Part shown: in pieces, positions 8,527 to 17,480 of the stretch
How positions within the stretch are numbered: position 1 is the stretch's first letter
Layout of the letters: each line of letters starts with the position of its first letter
DNA from: Dyadobacter flavalbus
GTDB taxonomy: Bacteria > Bacteroidota > Bacteroidia > Cytophagales > Spirosomataceae
Reading direction: 5' to 3'
Assembly: GCF_006149045.1 (NCBI RefSeq)
Contig: NZ_VBSN01000066.1
Coordinates: forward strand, 1 to 64,000
DNA: 64,000 nucleotides
Made by a program: the position numbers and the translations under genes
The notes under the pieces: generated by a model
Databases searched by the model: none
Told to the model about the DNA's origin: nothing
Seen by the model: only the letters and a program-made list of their open reading frames with translations

Positions 8527-8938
8527 AGAATTTCTCCTCATTGATCATGGTTGCCACGCCTCTTGTCACGACCTTTTTGGTGCGGGCGTCAAAAATTTCA
8601 GCACCAATTTCTGCAATGTGTTTGGCCTTGTCAATGGATTTGATCGTAAAAACAACCCTGTAATCCGTTTCAACGTACATAGGCCGCAGAAATTCAAGTG
8701 TCTGTTTCAGGTAAATGGAGCCGAATCCGGGGTATTGCGTGCCCAGAACTTTGGTAAAAACAGTTGCACCCAGCATACCGTGTATGATGGGTTTTTTAAA
8801 ATTTGTCGTTGCCGCATATTCCGCATCAAGATGAATCGGATTGTTATCTCCTGTCAGCTCGGCAAACCGTTCAACTTCCTCCTGGGTAAATTTAAATAAA
8901 TGTTCAAATTTGGTATCAACAACCGGTTCAATATTCAT
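8525..8938 (-). CDS. MaoC-family hot-dog hydratase
   Basis: A 137-residue single hot-dog domain protein. The hydratase-2 motif FAELTGDNNPIHLDAEYAA, with the catalytic Asp and His, is followed by IIHGMLGATVFTKVLGTQYPG. These are the signatures of (R)-specific enoyl-CoA hydratases (MaoC/PhaJ). It probably hydrates trans-2-enoyl-CoA in fatty-acid metabolism; the exact chain-length preference cannot be read. It ends against the histone H1-like gene terminator and is separated from the upstream hibernation-factor gene by another hairpin, so it is probably monocistronic. Confidence 0.87.
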   Translation of the reverse strand: MNIEPVVDTKFEHLFKFTQEEVERFAELTGDNNPIHLDAEYAATTNFKKPIIHGMLGATVFTKVLGTQYPGFGSIYLKQTLEFLRPMYVETDYRVVFTIKSIDKAKHIAEIGAEIFDARTKKVVTRGVATMINEEKF

Positions 8939-9010
8939 GTTACTGGGGTTACATTTTCTTTCAAAGAAATTAATTTACAAGCTTACTGCAAAATATTTTT
9001 GATTGCAGTT

Positions 9011-9054
9011 CAAACAAAAGAAGCCGTCCTGATCAGGGCGACTTCTTTTGTTTG
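9011..9054 (-). terminator. Hairpin terminator after hpf
   Basis: A perfect 13-bp inverted repeat (CAAACAAAAGAAG at 9011-9023, CTTCTTTTGTTTG at 9042-9054) lies 18 nt beyond the hpf stop. Its outer stem is A/T rich, which provides the U-rich 3' arm. Confidence 0.7.
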
Positions 9055-9071
9055 TTCACTTATATGGATTT

Positions 9072-9446
9072 TTAATCCTCCGTTTCTTCAGTCGTGACTG
9101 TCAGTGTTTCAGCTGCAATGTCGTCAGCAACTTTGGGCGCTCTTGCATTTGTCCGTTTATCCTTGAATTTTTTTACTTGCATTTTTAAAGTGTCTATTGC
9201 CAAATCAGTCGCTTCTTCAAATGTCGTTCCCTCTTCTCTGACAAACATGGTACCGCCCGGAACGTATAATTTAACTTCCAGCAGTTTGGTTTGTGTTTTG
9301 GCATTATCGCCTTTTTTGAGCTTAAGGAATACCTCTCCGCTGGTGATACGATCATAAAAGGTATCAAGTTTATCTAGTTTTTGTTGAATGAAGTTCAACA
9401 GTTTGGGATCGGCGTCAAAATGAATGGCTTGCATCTGCAGTCTCAT
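9072..9446 (-). CDS. hpf: Ribosome hibernation-promoting factor, short form
   Basis: A 124-residue protein of the HPF/YfiA (RaiA) family, which binds the 30S decoding centre and silences ribosomes in stationary phase. Visible features are MQAIHFDADPKLLNFIQQKLDKL, the ITSGEVFLKLKKGD strand, and the C-terminal helix ending FKDKRTNARAP. Only the N-terminal beta-alpha-beta-beta-beta-alpha domain is present, so this is the short form without the dimerisation tail. ATG 9446 fits the family; a GTG two codons upstream is possible. The segment 9447-9674 before it is A/T rich and holds no clear consensus promoter. Confidence 0.9.
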   Translation of the reverse strand: MRLQMQAIHFDADPKLLNFIQQKLDKLDTFYDRITSGEVFLKLKKGDNAKTQTKLLEVKLYVPGGTMFVREEGTTFEEATDLAIDTLKMQVKKFKDKRTNARAPKVADDIAAETLTVTTEETED

Positions 9447-9674
9447 AAGCACTTTATTTTAAGGTAAAACATATTTTATAACCGTTAATAATAATACTAT
9501 GCCCGGAGGATAAATCAGACTTTGATTATCATGGAAAAATAATTACAAGTCATTTACTTCCGTGCAAAAACCGGAACTAACGATATATTAAATAAGCTAA
9601 ATAATCACTTAATGTCAAGTAAACAGTACGTTTAATTATATTTACTTTTGCAGCGAAACGGACAAAATGCGCTT

Positions 9675-9977
9675 TTAAGCTTCCTCAAGAAGGGTTCTGA
9701 ATGAAACGTACTGTCCGTTAAAAAGCGCATGGTGCCTTTCCTGAAAATCCGCCTGATGGTGCGTCTGATACGCTAGAAAATCCTCCATTGTCCTGAACGA
9801 AAACTGTGAAGTATAGGTGGAACCTTCATTTTCTATCTCTGTAAGCAGTCTGAGCAATTTGCATTCAAGCGGAATACCCGTTGCAATGATTTCGGGTATA
9901 TGAATTGTTTTCATGTAATGAAGCCAATCCTTTTCCGCCTGATAACTGATATTGACTGTGATGTTATATATGATCAT
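9675..9977 (-). CDS. DUF4286 family protein
   Basis: A 100-residue cytoplasmic protein starting MIIYNITVNISYQAEKDWL, with the IHIPEIIATG segment and the FLAYQTHHQADFQERHHALF stretch typical of DUF4286, a Bacteroidota family with a ferredoxin-like antibiotic-monooxygenase-type shape. The role is unknown. It is divergent from the small membrane protein gene at 10049, and the intergenic region carries back-to-back -7-like elements. Confidence 0.8.
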   Translation of the reverse strand: MIIYNITVNISYQAEKDWLHYMKTIHIPEIIATGIPLECKLLRLLTEIENEGSTYTSQFSFRTMEDFLAYQTHHQADFQERHHALFNGQYVSFRTLLEEA

Positions 9978-10002
9978 TGTATAATAATTTAATACTCGTC
10001 GT

Positions 10003-10018
10003 TACATTTGCAAACTTA
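10003..10018. promoter_or_regulatory. Back-to-back -7-like elements between divergent genes
   Basis: TACATTTG (10003-10010, plus) and TAAGTTTG (10018-10011 read on minus) are both TAnnTTTG matches and abut with no gap. The plus copy has a TTG 23 nt upstream and lies 38 nt before the membrane-protein start at 10049. The minus copy lacks a clear -33 element. Confidence 0.45.
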
Positions 10019-10048
10019 TACTTACTTAACCAAAACCAGGTTTTTATC

Positions 10049-10468
10049 ATGAATATTCTTATACGTGCCCATTCCGGCCTTCGCTATGTGGTACTGGCAC
10101 TTTTGATTGCCGCTGTTTTCACTGCCTATTCCAACTGGCAGAAGTCGAAAGAAGGCGACAGTAAAATCTACTCTTTCGCGCTGATCGCCACGCACATTCA
10201 GCTTCTGATCGGACTGGCGCTTTATTTTATAAGCCCAAAGGTCAATTTTGATCAGATCGGAGAGAAGCTGTTTCGTTTTTATTCCATCGAACACGTTTTC
10301 ATGATGCTGATTGCCATTGTGCTGATTACTTATGGAAGAGTACGTTCAAGAAAAGCCTTCGGCAGCGACAAGCACCGCACGATTCTGTACTTCTATGCAA
10401 TGGCACTGATTATCATTATTGTAGCTATTCCGTGGCCGTTCAGGAATCTGGGTGTGGGCTGGTTCTAA
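10049..10468 (+). CDS. Small four-helix membrane protein (cytochrome b-like family)
   Basis: A 139-residue integral membrane protein with four hydrophobic helices (about 13-30, 47-66, 84-103 and 118-133). It begins MNILIRAHSGLRYVVLALL, with His near the first helix, and has further His in THIQLLIGLALYF and SIEHVFMMLIAIV. This His-in-helix arrangement resembles the small cytochrome b-like proteins of Bacteroidota, but haem binding is not proven. ATG 10049 is chosen over the upstream ATG 9977, because the 24 extra residues would cover the promoter. A convergent terminator separates it from cysM. Confidence 0.75.
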   Translation: MNILIRAHSGLRYVVLALLIAAVFTAYSNWQKSKEGDSKIYSFALIATHIQLLIGLALYFISPKVNFDQIGEKLFRFYSIEHVFMMLIAIVLITYGRVRSRKAFGSDKHRTILYFYAMALIIIIVAIPWPFRNLGVGWF

Positions 10469-10477
10469 AAATTTTTG

Positions 10478-10520
10478 AATTCCGGCACAGGCATTTTACT
10501 GCTTCGTGCCGGAATTTTCT
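10478..10520 (+). terminator. Terminator between convergent genes
   Basis: An 11-bp stem (AATTCCGGCAC / GTGCCGGAATT) with a 17-nt loop and flanking T-rich and A-rich ends serves the membrane-protein gene and, in the other direction, cysM. Confidence 0.8.
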
Positions 10521-10528
10521 TAATCCGC

Positions 10529-11401
10529 TTAACCGAACAAATCGCTGGAAAGGTAACGGTCTCCGCGGTCACATATAATGCAGACTATAATTCCTTCTTT
10601 CAGTTCTCCGGCAAGTTCCACAGCTGCCCAGGCTGCGCCTCCGCTGCTCATTCCTGCAAAAACCGCTTCTTCTCTGGCCAGCCTCCGCGTCATCTGAACT
10701 GCATTCTCCTGCGTTACTTCCATAACCCGGTCAACACGTTCTTTTTCAAATATTTTCGGAAGATATGCCTCCGGCCATTTGCGTATACCCGGAATGCTGG
10801 AACCATCTGTGGGCTGGCAGCCGACAATCTGGATATCCTGATTTTTTTCTTTCATATAGCGCGATACACCCATAATGGTACCGGTTGTTCCCATGGACGA
10901 TACAAAATGAGTTACTCTGCCGTTTGTGTCTTTGTAAATTTCCGGCCCGGTAGTGTTGTAGTGCGCTTTCCAGTTATCCTGGTTTGCAAACTGGTTCAGC
11001 AGAAAATATTCATTGCCTGCCGCTTTTTCTTCGGCATAGTCGCGTGCACTTTCCATCGTTTCGGTAAGAACAACCTTTGCACCGTATGCTTCCATCGTCA
11101 GCACGCGCTCTTTGGTTGAATTCTGCGGCATGATGAGTTCGATTTCCAGATCAAACAAACGTGCGATCATGGCCAGTGCAATGCCTGTGTTCCCGCTGGT
11201 TGCCTCAATAAGCTTCATTCCCGACCTGATTTCACCACGATCCAGCGCACCCTTTATCATACTGAAAGCCGCGCGGTCTTTTACGCTGCCGCCCGGATTG
11301 TTCCCTTCCAGTTTTCCGTAAATCTTTACATCCGGGTTTGGGTTAATTCGGTTGAGTTCTACAAGCGGGGTGTTGCCTACAAGTTCAAGAAGTGAGGACA
11401 T
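10529..11401 (-). CDS. cysM: Cysteine synthase B
   Basis: A 290-residue PLP enzyme making cysteine from O-acetylserine (or O-phosphoserine/thiosulfate) and sulfide. Motifs are LLELVGNTPLVELNR, KLEGNNPGGSVKDRAAF with the PLP lysine, EATSGNTGIALAM, and SSMGTTGTIMGVSRY. The length and ending (ICDRGDRYLSSDLF) fit CysM better than CysK. ATG 11401 is used; the in-frame extension to 11461 runs through the promoter. It has a full-match -7 element 29 nt upstream. Confidence 0.94.
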   Translation of the reverse strand: MSSLLELVGNTPLVELNRINPNPDVKIYGKLEGNNPGGSVKDRAAFSMIKGALDRGEIRSGMKLIEATSGNTGIALAMIARLFDLEIELIMPQNSTKERVLTMEAYGAKVVLTETMESARDYAEEKAAGNEYFLLNQFANQDNWKAHYNTTGPEIYKDTNGRVTHFVSSMGTTGTIMGVSRYMKEKNQDIQIVGCQPTDGSSIPGIRKWPEAYLPKIFEKERVDRVMEVTQENAVQMTRRLAREEAVFAGMSSGGAAWAAVELAGELKEGIIVCIICDRGDRYLSSDLFG

Positions 11402-11429
11402 TATTTTAGAAATTCGTGATGTATTCAAA

Positions 11430-11463
11430 CAAAGGTAATCCTTAAACCTGAACAGAATCACAA
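11430..11463 (-). promoter_or_regulatory. Predicted promoter for cysM
   Basis: On the minus strand TTG (11463-11461), a 23-nt spacer, then TACCTTTG (11437-11430), a full match to TAnnTTTG. It lies downstream of the upstream gene's terminator, which supports independent transcription. Confidence 0.55.
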
Positions 11464-11480
11464 AAATTCCAGAATCAAAA

Positions 11481-11524
11481 AACCATAGTTATACTTCGAT
11501 AATCTGAAAAGTATAACTATGGTT
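11481..11524 (-). terminator. Intrinsic terminator after the 11545-12753 gene
   Basis: A perfect 16-bp stem (AACCATAGTTATACTT / AAGTATAACTATGGTT) with a 12-nt loop is followed on the minus strand by T6. It ends the lipoprotein hydrolase transcript. Confidence 0.92.
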
Positions 11525-11544
11525 AAAAACGGCGCCGTTATATT

Positions 11545-12753
11545 TTATTTCGTAGATGTAAAGAATGCCAGCGTTCCGGCAAGATAGCTTGTAATGGAAG
11601 AAGCATGATCTCCATTTGGAATCGTTTTCAGTTCCACGTTTGCGCCTAGTGCCTTCATGGTGTTGTAAGCCTTTTCCGAATTAAAATAAAAAACCAGTTT
11701 GTCCGCATTTCCGTGATACAATTGTGTCGGTGTTTTCGGTTTCCAGTTATAAACATCATTATCGCTGATTGCATTGATAAAACCGACATCCGAACCGTCG
11801 TTCAGATTTTTCTTAAACGAATCTGTTAGAATGGTACTGAAGCTCTGATTAATGGAAGTATTTATTCCGGAAGTCGCAATCTGGGTTGCAAATGGTTCCT
11901 TGAAATAATAGGTTGCAGGCCGGTTCAGCTTGTAAATACGGTCATAAGTCAGCATAACCCACAAATAAAGCGAGTTATACGAAGCATTTCCCTGTGTGGC
12001 CGTATTGATCACATACTTCATAAAAGCAGTCTTGTCATATGCGCCGGCTCCGCAGCTGGATGCGACCAGATTGAATTCTGTCGGGGCTTCTTCTTCTATT
12101 TTCTTTTGCAGCGCCATGGTTGCATAGCCGCCTTCCGAATATCCTGCCAGGTACAATTTCTCATCCCATTTTACTTCATTCTGCTTTTTCAGGAATTCCT
12201 TGGCAGCGCGAAGCATGTCCAGTGAAGCCGAAGCCAGACTTTCCCGGTGTTCATACGGATGCGGGTAATCCTTGGAAGCGCCATAACCGATATAGTCCGG
12301 ATAAGCAATGATATAGCCCATCGATCCGAACAATGAACCGAAAGAGGCCGCCTCCGCTCCGTCATTGAAATTGGAAGGTGCAGAAGCATCGTCACGGATC
12401 GTTCCGTGCTGAACACTGATCATTGAAGCAGGCTGGTCTATATCCGGGAAAACCAGCGCGCCGGAAGCGGTGATTTCAGTACCGTCCGTGTTTTTTGTTT
12501 TGTAAGTTATCTTGTAAACTTTTATTCCGTTTTTGACATAAACAGCAAGCAGTGGACTCAGCATATTGGCTTTTTGAATAATCTGCGTCCTGGAAAGTTC
12601 CGTAATGACTCTGCTTTCTACAAGAACGCTGTTTGGTTCTTCCGGTGTAGCAGGCGTATTGTCGTCGTTTTTACAGGAATTAAGAAGCAGAAGACTCCAG
12701 AACAGGAGCACAGTAAATTTGTTGAGATGAAGTATTGATGTAAATTTTCGCAT
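11545..12753 (-). CDS. Lipoprotein alpha/beta-hydrolase (secretory lipase-like)
   Basis: A 402-residue exported lipoprotein. The signal peptide ends in a lipobox LLNSC with Cys27, followed by an acidic, Pro-rich linker. The catalytic domain has an oxyanion region (MISVQHGTIRDD), PDYIGYGAS, the nucleophile elbow GYSEGG with Ser206, a likely acid Asp in YHGNADKLVFY, and His in PNGDHASS near the end. This order matches fungal-type secretory lipases (LIP family) and bacterial prolyl-oligopeptidase-like esterases. It is probably anchored at the cell surface or in the periplasm and acts on esters; the substrate is unknown. It is followed by a strong terminator. Confidence 0.85.
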   Translation of the reverse strand: MRKFTSILHLNKFTVLLFWSLLLLNSCKNDDNTPATPEEPNSVLVESRVITELSRTQIIQKANMLSPLLAVYVKNGIKVYKITYKTKNTDGTEITASGALVFPDIDQPASMISVQHGTIRDDASAPSNFNDGAEAASFGSLFGSMGYIIAYPDYIGYGASKDYPHPYEHRESLASASLDMLRAAKEFLKKQNEVKWDEKLYLAGYSEGGYATMALQKKIEEEAPTEFNLVASSCGAGAYDKTAFMKYVINTATQGNASYNSLYLWVMLTYDRIYKLNRPATYYFKEPFATQIATSGINTSINQSFSTILTDSFKKNLNDGSDVGFINAISDNDVYNWKPKTPTQLYHGNADKLVFYFNSEKAYNTMKALGANVELKTIPNGDHASSITSYLAGTLAFFTSTK

Positions 12754-12768
12754 AAGGTTAATTAAATA

Positions 12769-12802
12769 GTTCAGCGTTTTGAAAGTATAACGAACGCTGA
12801 AC
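12769..12802. terminator. Hairpin between two hydrolase genes
   Basis: A 10-bp inverted repeat (GTTCAGCGTT / AACGCTGAAC) with a 14-nt loop lies after the stop at 12836 and before the start at 12753. There is no strong T run on the minus strand, so it may be only a weak terminator. Confidence 0.5.
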
Positions 12803-12835
12803 CATTTTTGATCATTGATTAATATTTTTTACCGC

Positions 12836-13567
12836 TTAAATTTTGTCCATGTACCAGTTTACAATCCTGGCTGTGGCATCCGGAGATTCAACCATACCCA
12901 TGTGAGCGGCTTCGCCGAGGATGAACGGATAGCTTTTTTTCGGGTACTCCGATAAGTTCAGCGCGCTTTCAAACGGGATCAGTTTGTCCTGAACGCCGAT
13001 AATGAACAAAACAGGGAAAGGAACGGAAGCCAGAACGGCGGTTCTGTCGGGTCGTTTCCGCATGGCAACAAGCCCTGCGATCAATGCTTCTGCCGGCAGT
13101 TTTTTGAAATACTCAATATGGCTTTTGACTCTTTCAGGATATTGTTCCTTGTATCTTTCGCCAAACATATTCGGAGCAGAATTCTTTACAAAAGCTTCTG
13201 TTCCGTGGTTTTTAAGTAATTCGATTGTCTGATTGCGCTGATGCTTCTTGGCTTCATCGTCAGCATATGCGGTGGAATGAAAAAGTCCCAGTCCGATCAG
13301 CATTTCCGGATATTTTTCGGCAAAAGCCAGCGCAATGTAGCCGCCCATGGAGTGCCCGATCAGGCAGCATTTCTGAATATTTGCATTGGTGAGAAAACGG
13401 TATAGTTCATCGGCATATTCCTCCACAGACTGGCACGAAGTAAACAGAGAAATATTGGGCCTTATAACCGTATAAGTATCGTTGACTTCGGCGTCAAGTT
13501 TATCCCAGATGGAATCGTCTATGCCATGTCCGTGCAAAAGGACCAAAGTTTTCCGGTGTAAATTCAT
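12836..13567 (-). CDS. Alpha/beta-hydrolase fold protein
   Basis: A 243-residue cytoplasmic alpha/beta-hydrolase. It has the oxyanion motif VLLHGHGIDDSIWD, the nucleophile elbow GHSMGGY (Ser about residue 93), a likely acid Asp in GVQDKLIPFE and His in EAAHMGMVE. No signal peptide is present. The family covers esterases, haloperoxidase-like enzymes and meta-cleavage hydrolases, so the substrate cannot be named. It lies 68 nt downstream of fadD on the same strand without an intervening terminator, which makes co-transcription with the acyl-CoA synthetase gene plausible. Confidence 0.85.
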   Translation of the reverse strand: MNLHRKTLVLLHGHGIDDSIWDKLDAEVNDTYTVIRPNISLFTSCQSVEEYADELYRFLTNANIQKCCLIGHSMGGYIALAFAEKYPEMLIGLGLFHSTAYADDEAKKHQRNQTIELLKNHGTEAFVKNSAPNMFGERYKEQYPERVKSHIEYFKKLPAEALIAGLVAMRKRPDRTAVLASVPFPVLFIIGVQDKLIPFESALNLSEYPKKSYPFILGEAAHMGMVESPDATARIVNWYMDKI

Positions 13568-13635
13568 AATGCATATGATTTTCAGTATTGAGAACTTTTT
13601 TGGCTAATGTATACAAACCTTGTTCCAGACCGGCA

Positions 13636-15354
13636 CTATTTGCCGACTTTGGCCATTTCTTCCTCACGCAAAGCCCTTCTGAGAATTTTTCCTACATTGG
13701 TTTTGGGCAGTTCATTCCTGAATTCTATTTTCCTGGGGCATTTGTAACCCGTCAGGTTTTCTCTGCAGAATGCCTTTACCTTGTCTTCAGTCAGTCCAGG
13801 ATCTTTTTTTACAACGTATATTTTTACCATTTCGCCCGACCTCTCATCCGGTATGCCTACGCACGCCACTTCCAGCACGCCCGGACATTGCGCGACTACG
13901 TCTTCAATTTCATTGGGATAAACATTGAACCCGGAAACGAGGATCATATCCTTTTTCCGGTCCACAATCTTGAAAAATCCGTCTGTATCCTCAATTCCGA
14001 TATCGCCGGTTTTAAACCATCTGCCGTTTCTGTCTTCGAAAATCACTTTTACAGTTTCATCAGGCCGGTTGTAGTAGCCAAGCATAATCTGCGGGCCTTT
14101 TGCGCATATTTCGCCTCTTTCGCCCGGGCTCGCCCAGGTTTCATCTTCACGGAGTATACGCAGTTCCGTACTCGGGAACGGCAGGCCGATGGTTCCGTTT
14201 TTATGATGGCCGTCCAGCGGATTAACCGATAGGACCGGTGAAGTTTCAGAAAGTCCGTAGCCTTCCACAAGCACGCAGCCCGTGATTTTTTCCCATCTTT
14301 CGGCCACAACTTTCTGCAAAGCCATTCCTCCGGCTATGGTAATTTTAAGATCGCTGAAATCAATCGTTGCAAAATCGGGATGATTCATCAGTCCGTTGAA
14401 AAGCGTGTTCAGTCCCGGAAAGATATGAAATCTGAATTTTTTGAGCTCTTTGATAAAAGCCGGAATATCCTTGGGATTTGTAATCAGTATATTCAGTGCG
14501 CCCCATTTGATTCCGCAAAGACTGTTGATCGTCAATGCAAATACATGATATAAAGGCAATGCACCGACCATCGTAAGCTGCCCGGAAGGCTCCGACTTTC
14601 TCATTTTGGACATGAGCCATTCGTTAATTCCTTCAACATTGGCGATCAGGTTGCGGTGCGTCAGCATGGCACCTTTGGAAATCCCGGTTGTGCCTCCGGT
14701 ATACTGGATAAATGCAATGTCAAGCCCTGAAACATGCGGGCGCTTGTACGTCAAGCCCGAACCGGTTGCAAGTGCATTCGTAAAAGTAACGGCTCCTTTC
14801 AGACTGTATTTGGGAACCATCTTTTTTACATACTTTACCGCTGCATTGACAATCAGCTTTTTAGGAAAGCCAAGCATATCGCCGATTTCGGTAATGATAA
14901 TATGCTGAATGCCGGTATTGGCCACAATCCTTTCGAGATTTGATGCAAAATTCGCAAGAATAACAATGGCTTTGGCACCGGAATCCCTGAACTGATGCTG
15001 CATTTCCCTGGGCGTATAAAGCGGGTTCGTATTTACAATGGTCAGTCCGGCGCGGAGTCCGCCCATCATGGCAACTGGGTACTGCAGCAGGTTGGGCATC
15101 TGAATGGCAATCTTGTCTCCATGGCGTAAACCGATGCTTTGAAGATAAGCCGCAAAATGCTTTGATAACTTATCCAGTTCACCAAAGCTGAGCGACTTTC
15201 CCATATTGGTGTACGCCGGCTTTTCTGCATTGTCCTTAAAGCTGATTTCCATCATTTCCAGCAAAGAGGAATAGGCGTCCGGATTGATTTCGTAGGGAAT
15301 TCCTTCAGGATAATTTTTAAGCCAGGGATATGTATCTTTTGATATCTCAACCAT
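13636..15354 (-). CDS. fadD: Long-chain fatty-acid-CoA ligase
   Basis: A 572-residue adenylate-forming enzyme that activates fatty acids with ATP and CoA. The P-loop-like A3 motif YTGGTTGISKGAMLTH, the GYGLSETSPV motif, KTGDIG, DRKKDMILVSGFNVYP and the C-terminal catalytic Lys in KTNVGKILRR are all present. The length and the AQCPGVLEVACVGIPDE region are those of FadD. Two hydrolase genes follow it on the same strand. Start ATG 15354. Confidence 0.93.
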   Translation of the reverse strand: MVEISKDTYPWLKNYPEGIPYEINPDAYSSLLEMMEISFKDNAEKPAYTNMGKSLSFGELDKLSKHFAAYLQSIGLRHGDKIAIQMPNLLQYPVAMMGGLRAGLTIVNTNPLYTPREMQHQFRDSGAKAIVILANFASNLERIVANTGIQHIIITEIGDMLGFPKKLIVNAAVKYVKKMVPKYSLKGAVTFTNALATGSGLTYKRPHVSGLDIAFIQYTGGTTGISKGAMLTHRNLIANVEGINEWLMSKMRKSEPSGQLTMVGALPLYHVFALTINSLCGIKWGALNILITNPKDIPAFIKELKKFRFHIFPGLNTLFNGLMNHPDFATIDFSDLKITIAGGMALQKVVAERWEKITGCVLVEGYGLSETSPVLSVNPLDGHHKNGTIGLPFPSTELRILREDETWASPGERGEICAKGPQIMLGYYNRPDETVKVIFEDRNGRWFKTGDIGIEDTDGFFKIVDRKKDMILVSGFNVYPNEIEDVVAQCPGVLEVACVGIPDERSGEMVKIYVVKKDPGLTEDKVKAFCRENLTGYKCPRKIEFRNELPKTNVGKILRRALREEEMAKVGK

Positions 15355-15490
15355 AATTAAAAACGACAGGGAATTTAGAAATGCATTCAGGAATTAAAGT
15401 TATCAATTAACACAAAACATTATTAATTGAGTGCAATAAATTTAACCCTGTAAGTCTGGTAAAAAGCCGGCAAGTGCAAAAAAAGGAACG

Positions 15491-16000
15491 TTATTTACGC
15501 GCCAGTTCCCAACGCCATAATAGTCCTTCTTCGGGATCGTTTACGTCTTCGGTCTGTACAAATCCGATTTTTTCGAGGATGTGGGCGGACGCATTTTCTT
15601 CTGCCAATGTATGCGCAATAATCTTATGCACGCCGCTTTGCCTGAATGCGTGATCAACAAGTCCCTGTGCGATTTCGGTGCCGAGGCCTCTCAACCGGTG
15701 CGAAGGCGTGATTTCATAACCTATTTCCACCATACCGCTGGAATCCGGCTCGCCTTTATAGCCGCACGATCCGATAAGCTGGTTGTCAGGCTTGTGCACG
15801 ATCAAATATACCCACCATTCTCTTAACGGCGGATGCGCTTTCCAGCGCTCGTACGACGGTGTAAACGTATCGCGGAACTCGGTCCATTTCCTGGGTACAT
15901 TCACGCCCATTACGCGTGCAAGGATGTTGTTGCCCATGCGGATTGCATCGTACAATGTATCGTCGCAGGGAATGATTCTTAAATGAGGGGTTTCAATCAT
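15491..16000 (-). CDS. GNAT N-acetyltransferase (RimJ/RimL type)
   Basis: A 169-residue acetyltransferase. The start ETPHLRIIPC, the IGSCGYKG strand, VEIGYEITPSHRLRGLGTE with the acetyl-CoA pyrophosphate loop (R/QxxGxG/A as RLRGLG) and NASAHILEKIGFV are typical of the RimJ/RimL branch. The acceptor may be a protein N-terminus, an amino acid or a small amine. It follows the coiled-coil membrane gene by 32 nt on the same strand and may be the last member of that transcript. Confidence 0.87.
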   Translation of the reverse strand: MIETPHLRIIPCDDTLYDAIRMGNNILARVMGVNVPRKWTEFRDTFTPSYERWKAHPPLREWWVYLIVHKPDNQLIGSCGYKGEPDSSGMVEIGYEITPSHRLRGLGTEIAQGLVDHAFRQSGVHKIIAHTLAEENASAHILEKIGFVQTEDVNDPEEGLLWRWELARK

Positions 16001-16032
16001 AATCTAAATTTAGCCTCCAATTTAAGAAACTA

Positions 16033-17424
16033 TTATGAGTTGTTTTCGTCAAAACGATCCGTTATTGCTTTGCGGATGGCCTGGTGAGGCCGCATTCCCG
16101 TACTGCGCGTACGCGGAATGGCCCGGTCTGCGCTGGCGTTGGAACGGGCACGAAGCGCAAGGTTCAGAACGGATAAATGACTGTTGCGCCAGGAATCATA
16201 TTCTTCTTCGCTCATCACATCCCGGCTGATCTGTCCATGCGCATAGCCGTCGCCAAATGATTGTATACGGCTGTCTGTCAGCGCAAGTTTACGCTCTTCT
16301 TCCAGATTGTCAATCTCAGTCCGAATCCGCGTTTCTTCCTGTTTCAGTTCCTGCAGTACAGGCATGCTGGCAATTTCATTTTCAAGGATGTTCTTTTGAA
16401 TGAGATGCTGTGCCTGTGTTTTCTGCAAAGGTTCCAGTTGCTTTATAAGTTTGTTTTTTCTGCGTTTCATACTCCACAGTTTTGGGTCGGCCTGAAGCCA
16501 GCGGAACCAGAATCCCTGCAGAATAGGAAGCGCCATGCCGAGCGAAACGGCGCCTGCAATAGCGAACAGTACACCGCTGAGTACAAAGGAAAGCAATGCC
16601 CACGGACTGTTTACAAGGTCAAGGTTCAGCTGATCAGAATTGCGCAGTGCTGCTTCAATTTTGTTGGTCAGTTCAGGGCTGCTTATCGGAGCGCCGGTCA
16701 TTGGGTCCACGGCGTTCAGCTGAAGATTTTTTACCGATTTGTTGATTGCTTCCTTCAGTTTGTCGGTTCTGTACGCTTCATACCGGAACCAGCCCAGCAC
16801 GACGAGCGTAACAATTGCAAAAACCGACAAAATCAGTTTGAAACGTGCATACCGCGTTTTGGCTTTCGGCGATTCGTCCTGATGATACGGTTCTTCTACA
16901 AGCCGGTCGTAAGCAGGCTTCAGCAAGATAGAAAGCATGGCAAGCCCGATGGCAAAGGCCCACGCTTCATTGGAATTTCGGATATTGAGCGCATAAGCTA
17001 CGATTTCATGCGAAATGATGAGGTCGCCGGCAATAAAGGATATTCCCGCAGCCAGAAATATCAGCCCGGCAATGAGGGAATAAGTAGGCGCATTGTCTGC
17101 ACGTTTTTCCCGTAGCTTTTCAGAAAAGAAATCAATTTCGGAAACCGTATTCTGGATGTATTTTATTTGTCTGGAAACATTGTCCAGACTCATGGTCTCA
17201 TTCTGAAGCTTGTCGTAAGCGGTTTTATGCTGCTGTATTGTAGACTGGTATTTATTCCGGACCGCATCAAGGTCTTCTTTTTTTGCCTCAAGTCTTTCCA
17301 TAACCCAGTCATGATTGACATTGCTGGATAAATAAGCTTCATAAACCTGCCGGTCAATGCCTTCAATACCGCTGAAATAACCGTGCTGATAATCACCGTT
17401 CTGGTTTGGATTCTGCTCGTTCAT
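16033..17424 (-). CDS. Coiled-coil membrane protein of unknown function
   Basis: I do not recognise this 463-residue protein. The layout is clear: a short Asn/Gln-rich N-terminus, a coiled coil (about 38-108), four hydrophobic helices (about 115-136, 152-170, 195-214 and 273-298) with a polar segment between the third and fourth, a second coiled coil (about 317-383) and a basic, Arg-rich tail (421-450). No enzymatic motif is visible. The next gene upstream, 17481-18623, has the same coiled coil-membrane-coiled coil plan, so the two may form a hetero-oligomer at the cytoplasmic membrane. Spacing is 56 nt. The basic tail could bind nucleic acid or acidic lipids, which is speculation. Confidence 0.75.
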   Translation of the reverse strand: MNEQNPNQNGDYQHGYFSGIEGIDRQVYEAYLSSNVNHDWVMERLEAKKEDLDAVRNKYQSTIQQHKTAYDKLQNETMSLDNVSRQIKYIQNTVSEIDFFSEKLREKRADNAPTYSLIAGLIFLAAGISFIAGDLIISHEIVAYALNIRNSNEAWAFAIGLAMLSILLKPAYDRLVEEPYHQDESPKAKTRYARFKLILSVFAIVTLVVLGWFRYEAYRTDKLKEAINKSVKNLQLNAVDPMTGAPISSPELTNKIEAALRNSDQLNLDLVNSPWALLSFVLSGVLFAIAGAVSLGMALPILQGFWFRWLQADPKLWSMKRRKNKLIKQLEPLQKTQAQHLIQKNILENEIASMPVLQELKQEETRIRTEIDNLEEERKLALTDSRIQSFGDGYAHGQISRDVMSEEEYDSWRNSHLSVLNLALRARSNASADRAIPRTRSTGMRPHQAIRKAITDRFDENNS

Positions 17425-17480
17425 GACCTTGTTTTTAAAATGATGTAGGATTAGTCAGAATTTGGAGGTACGGAAGGAAA

